Assembly: GCA_900551525.1 (NCBI GenBank)
Contig: URWD01000002.1
Coordinates: 7,676 to 71,675, forward strand
From: an uncultured Mycoplasmatota bacterium
GTDB lineage: Bacteria; Bacillota_I; Bacilli_A; RF39; UBA660
DNA: 64,000 nt
Direction: 5' to 3'
Numbering within the stretch: position 1 is the first letter of the stretch; each line of letters begins with the position of its first letter. Position numbers and translations under genes: made by a program. Shown piece after piece: positions 43,417-52,338 of this stretch. Below the pieces are notes generated by a model. It saw nothing but the letters and a program-made list of their open reading frames with translations. It had not been told where the DNA came from and searched no databases.

Positions 43417-43753
43417 GTATAAGATTGCTAGAATAGCAAGTGATATTCAAAGATATCTTGGTGATATTTTAATAAATGAAGTAAACGATGAAATTTTAAA
43501 GCATATAACTATAACAGGCTGTGATTTAACAAATGATTTAAGTTATTGTAAAGTATATTTTACTTCATTTGACAATTTAGATATTAAATCTTTAGAAAAA
43601 GAAGTTAACGAAGCAGCACCATTTATACGTGGAAAACTTAGTGAAAAATTAGAAATCAGACATACACCAGAATTAAAATTTGTATTTGATAAATCAATAG
43701 CTTATGGGGAAAAAATAGAAGCAATAATAAAGTCAATAGACAAGGGGGAATAA
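43409..43753 (+). CDS. rbfA: Ribosome-binding factor A
   Basis: 114 residues with the RbfA pattern: RIASDIQRYLGDILINEVND, ITGCDLTNDLSYCKVYFT, and LRHTPELKFVFDKS-like IRHTPELKFVFDKSIAYGEKIEAII. A type II KH fold that helps 16S 5'-end maturation in the cold. It overlaps infB by 8 bases and is one base from the next gene. Confidence 0.96.
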   Translation: MPKYKIARIASDIQRYLGDILINEVNDEILKHITITGCDLTNDLSYCKVYFTSFDNLDIKSLEKEVNEAAPFIRGKLSEKLEIRHTPELKFVFDKSIAYGEKIEAIIKSIDKGE

Positions 43754-43754
43754 G

Positions 43755-44333
43755 ATGATAACTTTAGTAAAAAAAATACCTGCTGCATACGAAAATGCAG
43801 TTCTTGAAAGATATTATAAATTTTACCAATTTCTAAATTGTGAAAGAGATATTTTAAACAAAAATCTTAGATTCACAATGGATGAAAGTAAACTAACTGA
43901 CAAAGAATTATACAACAAATCATTTATGGATTCTAGAAAAACAATAAAGAATGAAAATTACAATTTCTCTTTCTTATTATCATTTGATTGTGAAGAAAGG
44001 TTAGTAGCAGTAACAAGAATTTATATAACTAAAACACGTGTTAACGTATGTGATATGGTTTATTTAAATTATCCAGATATAGCAGAAAAATTAATGTTAC
44101 TAAATGAAATTATTCAAAAAGTTGAAGAAATTGCTAGTTTAAGTGGTCAAGAAATTGATTTTGAAATTCCAATTAATGATACAGCTGCTATGAGTTTTGC
44201 TACAACATGTGGTTTTGAACAACTAACAGGAGAAAAGGAATCATATAGAACTTTAGTATTTATCAAGCAAATAGAAAAGAGAGAAATAGATGGACAAACT
44301 CTTAGTCGTAAACAAGGAAAAGAATCTAACTAG
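43755..44333 (+). CDS. GNAT-like protein inserted between rbfA and truB
   Basis: 192 residues. The C-terminal part resembles a GNAT acetyltransferase: a central strand region LVAVTRIYITKTRVNVCDMVYL, a helix MLLNEIIQKVEEIASLSG, and DFEIPINDTAAMSFATTCGFEQLTG, like the N-xxA-xxFxxxxGF end of the fold. The usual acetyl-CoA pyrophosphate loop (R/QxxGxG/A) is not clear, so activity is uncertain. Its 3' end overlaps truB by 44 bases in another frame. It is tightly packed in the translation operon, so a substrate linked to ribosomes is conceivable but not shown. Confidence 0.65.
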   Translation: MITLVKKIPAAYENAVLERYYKFYQFLNCERDILNKNLRFTMDESKLTDKELYNKSFMDSRKTIKNENYNFSFLLSFDCEERLVAVTRIYITKTRVNVCDMVYLNYPDIAEKLMLLNEIIQKVEEIASLSGQEIDFEIPINDTAAMSFATTCGFEQLTGEKESYRTLVFIKQIEKREIDGQTLSRKQGKESN

Positions 44334-45129
44334 TAGAGATATAGTTAATAATTTAACAAAAATATTTAATACCAAAAAAATAGGTCATACAGGCACTTTG
44401 GATCCAATTGCAACTGGAGTACTTGTATGCCTTTTTGGTAAATACACCAAACTAGTGGATTTACTAACATCTCTAGACAAAGAATATATTGCAGAAATAA
44501 AGTTAGGAATTAAAACTGACACTGGTGATATAACAGGTTCTATAATAGAAAATAAAAAATATAACATTACTAAAGAAGAAATTATAAAAGTATTTGAGAA
44601 ATTTCCACAAAAATATGAACAAACAGTGCCAAAATATTCAGCAGTAAAAATAAATGGTAAGAAACTATATGAATATGCAAGAAATAATATTGAAATTGAA
44701 TTACCAAAACGTGAAGTAAGTATATTTTCTCTTGAGTTAATAGATTATGAAAAAGATATAATTAAATTTAAAACTCATGTTTCAAAAGGAACATACATTA
44801 GAAGTTTAATTGAAGATATATGTGAAAAATTAGGTACTATAGGTACAATGAATAATCTTATAAGAACTAAGCAAGGAGGTTTTGATATAGAAGATTCATT
44901 TATACTAGATGATATAAAAAATGGTAACTTTAAATTTCAAAACATTCATGAATTTTTAAAATATCCAAGTATAGAAATAAATGATGAATTAATTAAAATT
45001 ATAAAAAATGGTGGAAGAATTAAAAATATTTATAATGTTCAAGATAAAGTAATATTTACATATCAAGGTGAAGATATAGCAATATATGAAACAAATAATG
45101 AAACTTTAAAACCATACATAATGTTTTAA
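44290..45129 (+). CDS. truB: tRNA pseudouridine(55) synthase
   Basis: 279 residues with motif GHTGTLDPIATGV (catalytic Asp38), KYSAVKINGKKLYEYAR, and VSKGTYIRSLIEDI. It makes the universal pseudouridine at position 55 of the tRNA T-loop. ATG 44290 lies within the end of the GNAT-like gene, with GAGAG upstream. It is the last gene of the operon; ribF, which often follows, is absent. No convincing terminator is seen before the next promoter. Confidence 0.95.
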   Translation: MDKLLVVNKEKNLTSRDIVNNLTKIFNTKKIGHTGTLDPIATGVLVCLFGKYTKLVDLLTSLDKEYIAEIKLGIKTDTGDITGSIIENKKYNITKEEIIKVFEKFPQKYEQTVPKYSAVKINGKKLYEYARNNIEIELPKREVSIFSLELIDYEKDIIKFKTHVSKGTYIRSLIEDICEKLGTIGTMNNLIRTKQGGFDIEDSFILDDIKNGNFKFQNIHEFLKYPSIEINDELIKIIKNGGRIKNIYNVQDKVIFTYQGEDIAIYETNNETLKPYIMF

Positions 45130-45176
45130 AGTTTTTGTTTGAAAAATTTTTTTCTTCACAAACTAATATAAAACAA

Positions 45177-45205
45177 TTGTATATAAAATAAAACTATGTT
45201 AATAT
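45177..45205 (+). promoter_or_regulatory. SigA-type promoter of the SNF2 helicase gene
   Basis: TTGTAT (45177-45182), 17-bp spacer, TAATAT (45200-45205). Confidence 0.55.
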
Positions 45206-45224
45206 AAAAAGATGGAGGTAACTT

Positions 45225-48200
45225 ATGCAAATAGATAATATTGAAGAACTAATTAATAAAACAAATATTACAGCATTTGTCCATACATCCGATATAGTAG
45301 CAGGCAAAACATATGATGTTAGTAAAATTTCATTTTTAAATAAAAAAGAAAATTATAATGAAAATGGTAAAGTAACTCACTATTGGTACGAAGTAGATGA
45401 TGAAGAAAAGCCAACATATTACGATGTTATGGTTTCAATTGAAAACAATAAAAAAATATTAAGAACAGCATGTGATTGTAAAAATTTCCGAAGCATAAGA
45501 AGTTGCAAACACATTGCTGCAGTAATATTAAATAATTATGAAGAAATGTTTGGTAAAATGTTTATTAACATTCCAAAGATATCAAGTAGTATATTAGAAA
45601 AATTTATTACGAGTGAAGAAAACATTATTAAAAAAGAGTTAACTGTTAATTTGATAATTAACGTTACAGAAAGAAAAAGCAATTATTACTACTATTATAA
45701 TTCTATAGAATGCACCGTAAAAATACTTATCGGAGATGAAAAATTATATACTCTAGGAAATCATGCAAGTGCTTTTAAAAGTGTATATGAATCCGGAGAA
45801 GGTGAAGTTTATTTTGGCAAAAGTTTTACATATAATCCTCAAAAATATTATTTAAGTAGTGATGCAGAAACAATTTTAAAAGCTTATTATAATACTTTTG
45901 ATGATGGAGGATATAATTATATCAATACATCATCTTTAAAAAAATTTTTAAATAAACTAAAAAATATAAAATTTGTTATTAACAATTATGAAGTTGATGG
46001 CATTAGTGAATACTTTCCAATTGATACAAATTTAATAAAGAAAAATGAAACTTATGAATTAGATTTTGATTTAGAAAACATAGAAAACTTAATAGAAAAA
46101 GATTATGAATACATATTTTACAAAGGAAAGCTATATCATTTAAATGCCAAAGAACAAGAATTAATCGAAGATTTAAAACAGAATGAATTAGATAAACTAA
46201 TAATATCTAAGGATAAATTAGACCTATTTAACAAAGGTCTTCTTAAAGTAGTTAGAAAAAAATTAAAAATAGATTCCTCCGTTGATGATATAGTTTTACC
46301 AAGTATTATTAAAGCAAAACTTTATTTTGATATTAGAAATGAATATATAATTTCTAATATAGTATTTAATTATGATGATAAAGAAATAGATTACTTTAAT
46401 AAATCAAATGAAATACTACGAGATATAAATTTTGAAACGAGTGTCTTAAATGATGTTGGCAAATATGGTTTTATACTTGAAAAAGATAAACTAGTTTTAC
46501 GAGATATAGAACAAGAAGTAGAATTTTTAGAAAATGGTCTTGAACAACTTGCTACCAAATACGAAATATTCACAACTGAAAAATTTAAAAATATTAAAAT
46601 TAAAAAGAAAACATCTGTATCATCAATGTTTGGCATAGGTCAAGACAATATATTAAGTTATAACTTTAATTTAGGTGATATTAATAGTAGTGAACTAGTA
46701 AGTATATTTGATAGTATTAAAGATAAGAAAAAATATTATCGTCTTAAAAATGGTGATATTATAAATCTTGAAGATGAATCACTGCAAGAACTAAACAATT
46801 TAACTGAAGAATTAGAACTAACTGACGAAGAAATAATAAATGGCAAAGGAAGTATATTAAAATATCGTGCTATTTATTTAGATAGTTTAAAGAAAACAAA
46901 ATATTCAATTATTTCCACAGACAATTTATTTGACAACTTTATAAAAAACTTTTATGAATATAAAGATAGTAATTTGAGTTTAGAAGATACAAGTATCTTA
47001 CGTGATTATCAACTAACCGGAGTAAAATGGCTATACAATTTAGCTAAAACAGGTTTCGGTGGTATTTTAGCAGATGAAATGGGACTAGGTAAAACAATTC
47101 AAGTCATCTATTATATAAAACAAATGTTAAAAGATAATCCTACATCTAAATTTTTAATAGTGGTTCCAACATCACTTGCATACAACTGGGAACATGAGTT
47201 TGATAGTTTTGCAAGCCAAATAAAAAAAGCAATTTGCATAGGTTCAAAAGAAAAAAGAAAACATATTTTAAAAGATTTAAATAAAATAAATGTAATAATC
47301 ACTACATATGGCTTATTACGTGAAGATGAAGAAATTTATGAAAATTTAAATTTTAATACCATGATAATTGATGAAGCTCAAAATATTAAAAATAATCATG
47401 CTGGTATTACAAAAGTAGTAAAAAGCATAAAAGCAGAAACAAAATTTGCTTTAACAGGTACTCCGCTTGAAAACTCAATACTTGAATTATGGAGTATATT
47501 TGATTTTATTATGCCAGGTTATTTAGCAAATTTAACTAAATTTCAAAGTAAATATAAAATTAAAGATTTTGATGAAGATAGTGAAATATTAATTAAAGGT
47601 TTAAGCAAACAAATTAATCCATTTATTCTAAGAAGAAAGAAAAGTGATGTTGTTAAAGAACTTCCTGAAAAATTAATAAATGACATATACATTGATTTAA
47701 AAGATGAACAAAAGAAACTATATGTTGCAGAACTAAACAGAGTAAAAGAAGAAATGGATAAGATTATTAAAGAAGAGGGAATGAATAAAGCCAGATTTTT
47801 AATTCTTCAGTTACTTACTAAATTAAGACAAATTTGTATAGACCCAAGTATCGTATATGATAACTATACTGATGGTTCAAATAAAATTGAACAGTTGGAA
47901 AATATTGTAAGTGAATATACAAAAAACAATCATAAAGTATTAATATTTTCATCATTTAAAACTGCTTTAAACATAGTTAAAGAAAAATTAAATAATGCCA
48001 AAATAAAAACTTATATGATTGATGGATCAGTACCAGCCAAAACTAGAATAGAAATGGTAGATAATTTCAATGAAAATGATGATATAAAAGTATTTTTAAT
48101 AATGTTAAAATCCGGAGGAACAGGATTAAATCTAGCATCAGCAGATGTTGTCATTCACTTAGATTTATGGTGGAATCCTCAAGCTGAAAATCAAGCAACA

Positions 48201-48413
48201 GATAGAGCCCACCGAATAGGTCAAACCAACACAGTTGAAGTAATTCATTTAATAACCAAAGGAACTATTGAAGAAAAAATATTAGAACTTCAAAATAAAA
48301 AGCGAATATTAAGTGATAAATTAATAGATGGAGAGATAAGAGATAAAAATATTATATCAGAACTTACCAAGGAAGATATTGAGAAGTTATTATCGTATGA
48401 AAATAGAGAATAA
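45225..48413 (+). CDS. SWI2/SNF2-family helicase with SWIM zinc finger
   Basis: 1062 residues. A SWIM finger near residues 82-100 (CDCKN...SCKHIAAV), a long middle region typical of bacterial SNF2 proteins, then a C-terminal superfamily 2 ATPase: ILADEMGLGKTIQ near 612-625, VVPTSLAYNW, IDEAQNIKN near 716, ALTGTPLENS, and helicase C motifs SGGTGLNLASADVVIHLD and QATDRAHRIGQ. Such proteins translocate on DNA and remodel protein-nucleic acid complexes; in bacteria they resemble RapA or YwqA/YqhH types. GGAGG precedes the ATG. It is alone in its unit, with no methylase or nuclease neighbours, so there is no sign of a defence island. Confidence 0.92.
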   Translation: MQIDNIEELINKTNITAFVHTSDIVAGKTYDVSKISFLNKKENYNENGKVTHYWYEVDDEEKPTYYDVMVSIENNKKILRTACDCKNFRSIRSCKHIAAVILNNYEEMFGKMFINIPKISSSILEKFITSEENIIKKELTVNLIINVTERKSNYYYYYNSIECTVKILIGDEKLYTLGNHASAFKSVYESGEGEVYFGKSFTYNPQKYYLSSDAETILKAYYNTFDDGGYNYINTSSLKKFLNKLKNIKFVINNYEVDGISEYFPIDTNLIKKNETYELDFDLENIENLIEKDYEYIFYKGKLYHLNAKEQELIEDLKQNELDKLIISKDKLDLFNKGLLKVVRKKLKIDSSVDDIVLPSIIKAKLYFDIRNEYIISNIVFNYDDKEIDYFNKSNEILRDINFETSVLNDVGKYGFILEKDKLVLRDIEQEVEFLENGLEQLATKYEIFTTEKFKNIKIKKKTSVSSMFGIGQDNILSYNFNLGDINSSELVSIFDSIKDKKKYYRLKNGDIINLEDESLQELNNLTEELELTDEEIINGKGSILKYRAIYLDSLKKTKYSIISTDNLFDNFIKNFYEYKDSNLSLEDTSILRDYQLTGVKWLYNLAKTGFGGILADEMGLGKTIQVIYYIKQMLKDNPTSKFLIVVPTSLAYNWEHEFDSFASQIKKAICIGSKEKRKHILKDLNKINVIITTYGLLREDEEIYENLNFNTMIIDEAQNIKNNHAGITKVVKSIKAETKFALTGTPLENSILELWSIFDFIMPGYLANLTKFQSKYKIKDFDEDSEILIKGLSKQINPFILRRKKSDVVKELPEKLINDIYIDLKDEQKKLYVAELNRVKEEMDKIIKEEGMNKARFLILQLLTKLRQICIDPSIVYDNYTDGSNKIEQLENIVSEYTKNNHKVLIFSSFKTALNIVKEKLNNAKIKTYMIDGSVPAKTRIEMVDNFNENDDIKVFLIMLKSGGTGLNLASADVVIHLDLWWNPQAENQATDRAHRIGQTNTVEVIHLITKGTIEEKILELQNKKRILSDKLIDGEIRDKNIISELTKEDIEKLLSYENRE

Positions 48414-48459
48414 AAAAAGAAATGTTAATTTAGTTCTCGAACTAAATGCATTTCTTTTT
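48414..48459. terminator. Long bidirectional hairpin terminator
   Basis: Outer stem AAAAAGAAATG/CATTTCTTTTT (48414-48424, 48449-48459) and inner perfect stem ATTTAGTT/AACTAAAT with loop CTCG. The inner part is also the C-terminal coding sequence of the convergent serine hydrolase. Confidence 0.85.
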
Positions 48460-49870
48460 GATTTGGATATAAATTTTCAAGTAATTGATATTGTATAGCT
48501 AAGTCAAGTGCTAAGGTAACAAGTACTTCTTTAGCTTTTGTGTAATCACAACACACAATTTTTTCAGTTCCATCAGGCATCACAAAAGTCTTTTTATTAT
48601 GTTCATCAATTTTAATATTATGCATTTGTGAATTATGAATTTGATATATTCTATTATGAAGCCTAGGTGAGCCAACAAATAAAGAAATTTTATTAATAGG
48701 ATCAACAACAAGTTGAGTTCCAGCAAATCCAGGTGACATAAAAGCTCTACCAGAAAGTGGAGGATATACAGATAAAAATTCAGGATCTGGTTGTTTTAAA
48801 TAAACTAAAGAACCATAAAATCTCGTATATTTATCATCATCTTTGAAGCCAGTTTCAGTATCACTCATAGATAATAAACTATCTTTAGTAATTAATCTTT
48901 CATCTATTAAGGCTTTAGCAAATTTTATCATATCATTTTTAGTAGAAAAGAAACCTGCATGACCTGGAGCAATTCCTTCTTTTTGACCAATAGCGTTAGC
49001 TTTTGGATCATGAACCGTACCAGGAACATTATCATATCTAGTTATAGCACTGCCATCCTGAGTAATAATCGTAGAGTAATTTTCATTAGCAACTCTATCT
49101 AAATCATAAGAAGGAACATTTAAATAAGTATTATACATTCCACATCTTCTAAATATCATTGTTTCTACAAATTTATAAAACTTCATACAAGTAACTTTTT
49201 CCACTAAAACTCTTAAAATCATAGCTCCAATATCAGTATAAGCATTCTCAGGTTGAACATCTCTAGGATAAGCTTGATATAAAATATTTAAAGCTTCTTC
49301 TTTATTTTTAGCGCTATCTATTCTACTTGGAGTAGCAACACTCACTCTAAATTTAAGTAAATCATATATAGTAGTATTACCTAAGTTTTTAAATTCAGGT
49401 ACATATTTTGTAACAGGTTCAAAAACATCAATTAATTTATCTTCAGCAAGTATCAAAATTGCAACCGCAGTAAATGTTTTTGAAGTTGAAGCTAAATCAA
49501 AAATAGTATTTTGTTCAATAGGTAATTCATCTTTAACTAGAATACCATTTTTCATAACATATTCTTGTCTATTACCACATATAACAGTATCCCTATTTTT
49601 AAATGTTCCAAAATCCAATATAAGTCCCGGAGTAATCTGAGTATCTTTAACAAAATTATCAATTATTTCCTTTAATCCACTTTGAAGAAATAATTTTAAT
49701 CTAAGACTAGTTAAACTAGCATATGGATTTTCGCTGATAACTTTCATAACTGGTTTCAAAATCTTTTTATAATCTTTTTCAGTATAAATATCTTGCAAAC
49801 AAGGTATATTAGTATCATATTGATTTTTTAATAATGTATCTAAATATTTTTTATAAGTAACATATTTCAT
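48425..49870 (-). CDS. Serine hydrolase of the beta-lactamase / class C family
   Basis: 481 residues without a signal peptide. The class C motif is FDLASTSKTFTAVA (S128-T-S-K131). The second motif, usually YxN, appears as YTD (about 219-221, followed by IGAMIL), a deviation. GHAGFFSTKNDMIKFAKALI and the FMSPGFAGTQLVVDPINKISLFVGSP end are typical of the family's esterase/peptidase members. An N-terminal extension of about 75 residues precedes the domain. The substrate is unknown; an antibiotic-resistance role is not supported. AGGGGGA gives strong translation. It is divergent from the HTH regulator at 49975, a possible control partner. Confidence 0.85.
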   Translation of the reverse strand: MKYVTYKKYLDTLLKNQYDTNIPCLQDIYTEKDYKKILKPVMKVISENPYASLTSLRLKLFLQSGLKEIIDNFVKDTQITPGLILDFGTFKNRDTVICGNRQEYVMKNGILVKDELPIEQNTIFDLASTSKTFTAVAILILAEDKLIDVFEPVTKYVPEFKNLGNTTIYDLLKFRVSVATPSRIDSAKNKEEALNILYQAYPRDVQPENAYTDIGAMILRVLVEKVTCMKFYKFVETMIFRRCGMYNTYLNVPSYDLDRVANENYSTIITQDGSAITRYDNVPGTVHDPKANAIGQKEGIAPGHAGFFSTKNDMIKFAKALIDERLITKDSLLSMSDTETGFKDDDKYTRFYGSLVYLKQPDPEFLSVYPPLSGRAFMSPGFAGTQLVVDPINKISLFVGSPRLHNRIYQIHNSQMHNIKIDEHNKKTFVMPDGTEKIVCCDYTKAKEVLVTLALDLAIQYQLLENLYPNQKEMHLVRELN

Positions 49871-49895
49871 CTTATTATCCCCCTAAGACAATCTT

Positions 49896-49924
49896 ATTAT
49901 AATAAATGTTAAAAAATTTGTCAA
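49896..49924 (-). promoter_or_regulatory. Consensus SigA promoter of the serine hydrolase gene
   Basis: Minus strand: perfect TTGACA (49919-49924), 17-bp spacer, perfect TATAAT (49896-49901). Confidence 0.9.
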
Positions 49925-49950
49925 TTTATAGTGCATAATTTTCCAATATG

Positions 49951-49959
49951 TGGTAAAAT
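49951..49959 (+). promoter_or_regulatory. Extended -10 promoter of the HTH regulator gene
   Basis: TGGTAAAAT (49951-49959); no good -35 box. It lies 27 bp from the divergent hydrolase promoter. Confidence 0.5.
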
Positions 49960-49974
49960 GAAAAAGGTGAAAAT

Positions 49975-51150
49975 ATGAAAAGGACAAATAAGACAACAGA
50001 AGTAAAATGCACAGATTTTGCTAACACAATCTACAATATCAGAAAGAAAAGAGATATAACACAAAAAGAACTCGCAGATTTAATTGGTGTTTCAGATAGA
50101 ACTATATCGAAATGGGAGAATGGTTCGACAGTTCCAGACTTAGAAACAATAAAGAAATTATGTAATGAATTAGGAATATCTCCAGATTCAATAGTTAAAT
50201 CGGAGAAAAATTATAAAGATAGACTTCAAGATTTTAAGAGAATGGTAGGTAAATTTTTAAATTATATTTTGAAAAATATCTTTTTAATAGGTTTTATAGT
50301 TAATACAATAAGAATTTATAATCTGACTTATGAAAGTGAAAATATTACTTTTGAAGATGGTTATTTCTTCAAAACAAAGGTTTTAAATATAATAACTATC
50401 AACAACATCAAATTAGAGAAAATAAATTATGAACCAACAAGTACAAAAATAGAACTTTATACATACTTGAATGGAGATAAACATGTAATTTACGAAAGTG
50501 ATACACTTAACAACATTTATATAGAGGAAAGCAAATCCTACTCAGATTTATTAACAAAAGATGTAATTGAAAACATCAAGAACAATTTATATATTAAAAT
50601 TTATACAACAGATATAGATAACAATAATTATTCTTATGAAAGCAAATTAATATTAAAGCAAAAGTTAAACAATAATAAACTTTGTTATAATGAATACATC
50701 AAAGAACAAAATAAAAAAATAGAGGATTTGGGTTTGCAAAATCCTTTTTTAGTGCTCAAAGAAAATAAGTATAATAACGATAATACAACACCAGTAGTAG
50801 AAAGTGATAATAGTATAAATAAACTAGAAAGTTTAGGCTTTACTTATGATGAAAAAACTGAAACTTACACTAAAATTGATGAAGATGGGGAGATCAAATA
50901 CAAAACTAGTACAAATATAATAAAGATAACACACAGCTACGAAAGTAATTTATATGAAACCACACTCACAATTGCAAATCAGAGAATTTCTTGTACGATA
51001 TTTGATAATAATGGTAATGTAGTAATGAATGTTAAATATATTATTGGAAGTAAAAATAAAGAGTGTCTCCTTGGCAATTGCAAAAATTATAGTAATGAAA
51101 TTAATCATATTCTCAGTATTTATAATGAAATAGTGAATGTTCTCCAATAA
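49975..51150 (+). CDS. Membrane-anchored XRE-family transcriptional regulator
   Basis: 391 residues. The N-terminal Cro/C1 helix-turn-helix is clear (about 13-66; IYNIRKKRDITQKELADLIGVSDRTISKWENG, then VPDLETIKKLC). A membrane helix (about 98-116) separates it from a large beta-rich domain that should face outside. This is the shape of a one-component sensor that couples an external signal to DNA binding. AAAAAGGTGA precedes the ATG. Divergent from the serine hydrolase, so that gene is a likely target. The external domain is not recognised. Confidence 0.85.
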   Translation: MKRTNKTTEVKCTDFANTIYNIRKKRDITQKELADLIGVSDRTISKWENGSTVPDLETIKKLCNELGISPDSIVKSEKNYKDRLQDFKRMVGKFLNYILKNIFLIGFIVNTIRIYNLTYESENITFEDGYFFKTKVLNIITINNIKLEKINYEPTSTKIELYTYLNGDKHVIYESDTLNNIYIEESKSYSDLLTKDVIENIKNNLYIKIYTTDIDNNNYSYESKLILKQKLNNNKLCYNEYIKEQNKKIEDLGLQNPFLVLKENKYNNDNTTPVVESDNSINKLESLGFTYDEKTETYTKIDEDGEIKYKTSTNIIKITHSYESNLYETTLTIANQRISCTIFDNNGNVVMNVKYIIGSKNKECLLGNCKNYSNEINHILSIYNEIVNVLQ

Positions 51151-51204
51151 GAGAAATGCAACTCCCGCGATTTTCTATTTCCTTTTTCGACATAATCTGA
51201 TACG

Positions 51205-52059
51205 ATGAATGTGGAACAGAGAGGAGGTGCACTTGAACAGCTGAAAAAAATTATTATGACTATTTCAATTCTGTTAATTATGATTATTTCAACAAATGTA
51301 AAGGCAGCAAATCTAACAGATGAAGAATATGCAAGACTTAGAAATTTATTTTCAGATGCACGTATATCAATGATGAGCGATGAAGATGCAGCAAGATATT
51401 TAAGTTATGATTTAGAGCATGTCAACAAAGTAAGTAAGTACTACAAGGTTACAGAAACAACAAATGGAACTATTGCAACAGAGGTCAGCAAAGAAGAAGC
51501 AATAGCGGCAGCAGAGACAGAGAATAATATATCCCCAACGGCTACTTACCATACAACATCATACAAAAATATCGAAATATCTTCAACATATGTAAGCAAA
51601 AATAAATATTATATTAATTTGGTTAACGCATGGTTAATTACACCAAGAGTAAAATCATATGATGTAATTGCTATACGTGTTAATGATGCCACAGTGGTTG
51701 ATGGTACACAAATGGGGACACAATCATACGGCACAGGAAGTTCAAATGATATGGTAAATTATTCATATCAAGGAACCAATATGGTTCTAAGTTCAAATGG
51801 TTTTGGTATATCAATGAATCTAGTTGATGCAGCAACAACATTTACTTGCGATATAGAAGCAGTGGTAACAGCAACATCTCAGTGGGCTACAGTTTATGGT
51901 AGCTACCAACATGCAATGACAGCAGTTACACTAGCTAAATCAAAATCATACACAATAAGTCACAATGGTTATGGTAAAGTTATCAATTTTGCCACAGCTG
52001 TTCAAAACGATTATGATAACATGCAAGGAGTGTCAATTTCATTGGGATACACAGCATAG
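51205..52059 (+). CDS. Unknown secreted protein upstream of spoIVA (start uncertain)
   Basis: 284 codons from the first ATG (51205), but the start is doubtful. GAGGAGGTG (51221-51229) lies inside the frame, which suggests a start after it; the first in-frame candidate there is CTG 51241 (spacing 11), giving an N-terminus LKKIIMTISILLIMIISTNVKA, a good signal peptide. The mature part is polar, Thr/Ser/Asn-rich and beta-like (YVSKNKYYINLVNAW, TQSYGTGSSNDMVNYSYQGTN), with one Cys. No family recognised. GATACGAT at 51199-51206 resembles the -10 of the promoter before spoIVA, so a sporulation-linked expression is possible. No terminator is seen between it and spoIVA. Confidence 0.65.
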   Translation: MNVEQRGGALEQLKKIIMTISILLIMIISTNVKAANLTDEEYARLRNLFSDARISMMSDEDAARYLSYDLEHVNKVSKYYKVTETTNGTIATEVSKEEAIAAAETENNISPTATYHTTSYKNIEISSTYVSKNKYYINLVNAWLITPRVKSYDVIAIRVNDATVVDGTQMGTQSYGTGSSNDMVNYSYQGTNMVLSSNGFGISMNLVDAATTFTCDIEAVVTATSQWATVYGSYQHAMTAVTLAKSKSYTISHNGYGKVINFATAVQNDYDNMQGVSISLGYTA

Positions 52060-52240
52060 TAACAATTCTGAAATGCTATCATATAAGTATTCTATAAAAG
52101 CATATACAATACGTAGAGATTATAAGTGGTATTCAACAACAGTCAATTTAATAGTGTAGGAACTATACGAGGTTTGTGTTTAACATATATAATATATTAA
52201 GCTTTTGTAGTACAAAAAATCATCTTAGAATATTGCAACA

Positions 52241-52258
52241 TTTCCATTAATCCACCAT
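52241..52258. repeat. Inverted repeat, left arm
   Basis: TTTCCATTAATCCACCAT, the perfect reverse complement of 52321-52338. The arms are 62 bp apart and enclose a sigma-E-like promoter. Confidence 0.97.
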
Positions 52259-52272
52259 GAGTCTAATTGTAG

Positions 52273-52301
52273 GAATAAATTCCGTCCACACATCATACGA
52301 T
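52273..52301 (+). promoter_or_regulatory. Sigma-E-like promoter of spoIVA
   Basis: GAATAAA (52273-52279), 14-bp spacer, CATACGAT (52294-52301). Compared with the Bacillus sigma-E consensus (kmATATT, 14-15 bp, CATACAnT) it matches 5 of 7 and 7 of 8 positions. spoIVA is a mother-cell sigma-E gene in B. subtilis, so the match has context support. Confidence 0.65.
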
Positions 52302-52320
52302 TAGAATAGAAAAATGAAAG

Positions 52321-52338
52321 ATGGTGGATTAATGGAAA
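52321..52338. repeat. Inverted repeat, right arm, covering the spoIVA ribosome-binding site and start codon
   Basis: ATGGTGGATTAATGGAAA. GGTGG (52323-52327) is the ribosome-binding site and ATG at 52332 the start codon of spoIVA. It pairs perfectly with 52241-52258. Confidence 0.97.

Noticed and set aside
45225..48413. SNF2 helicase as part of a defence island (DISARM- or phage-defence-like)
   Set aside because: No methylase, nuclease or DUF1998-type partners are adjacent, and the SWIM-SNF2 type is a common housekeeping protein in Bacillota.
48425..49870. Serine hydrolase read as a beta-lactamase resistance gene
   Set aside because: It lacks a signal peptide, has YTD in place of YxN, and fits the broad esterase/peptidase side of the family better.
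51965..52159. Frame overlapping and following the secreted protein upstream of spoIVA, ending KWYSTTVNLIV
   Set aside because: It mostly runs in another frame over a real gene and has no start signal. The tail could be a relic of a longer secreted protein, but there is nothing to align it to.
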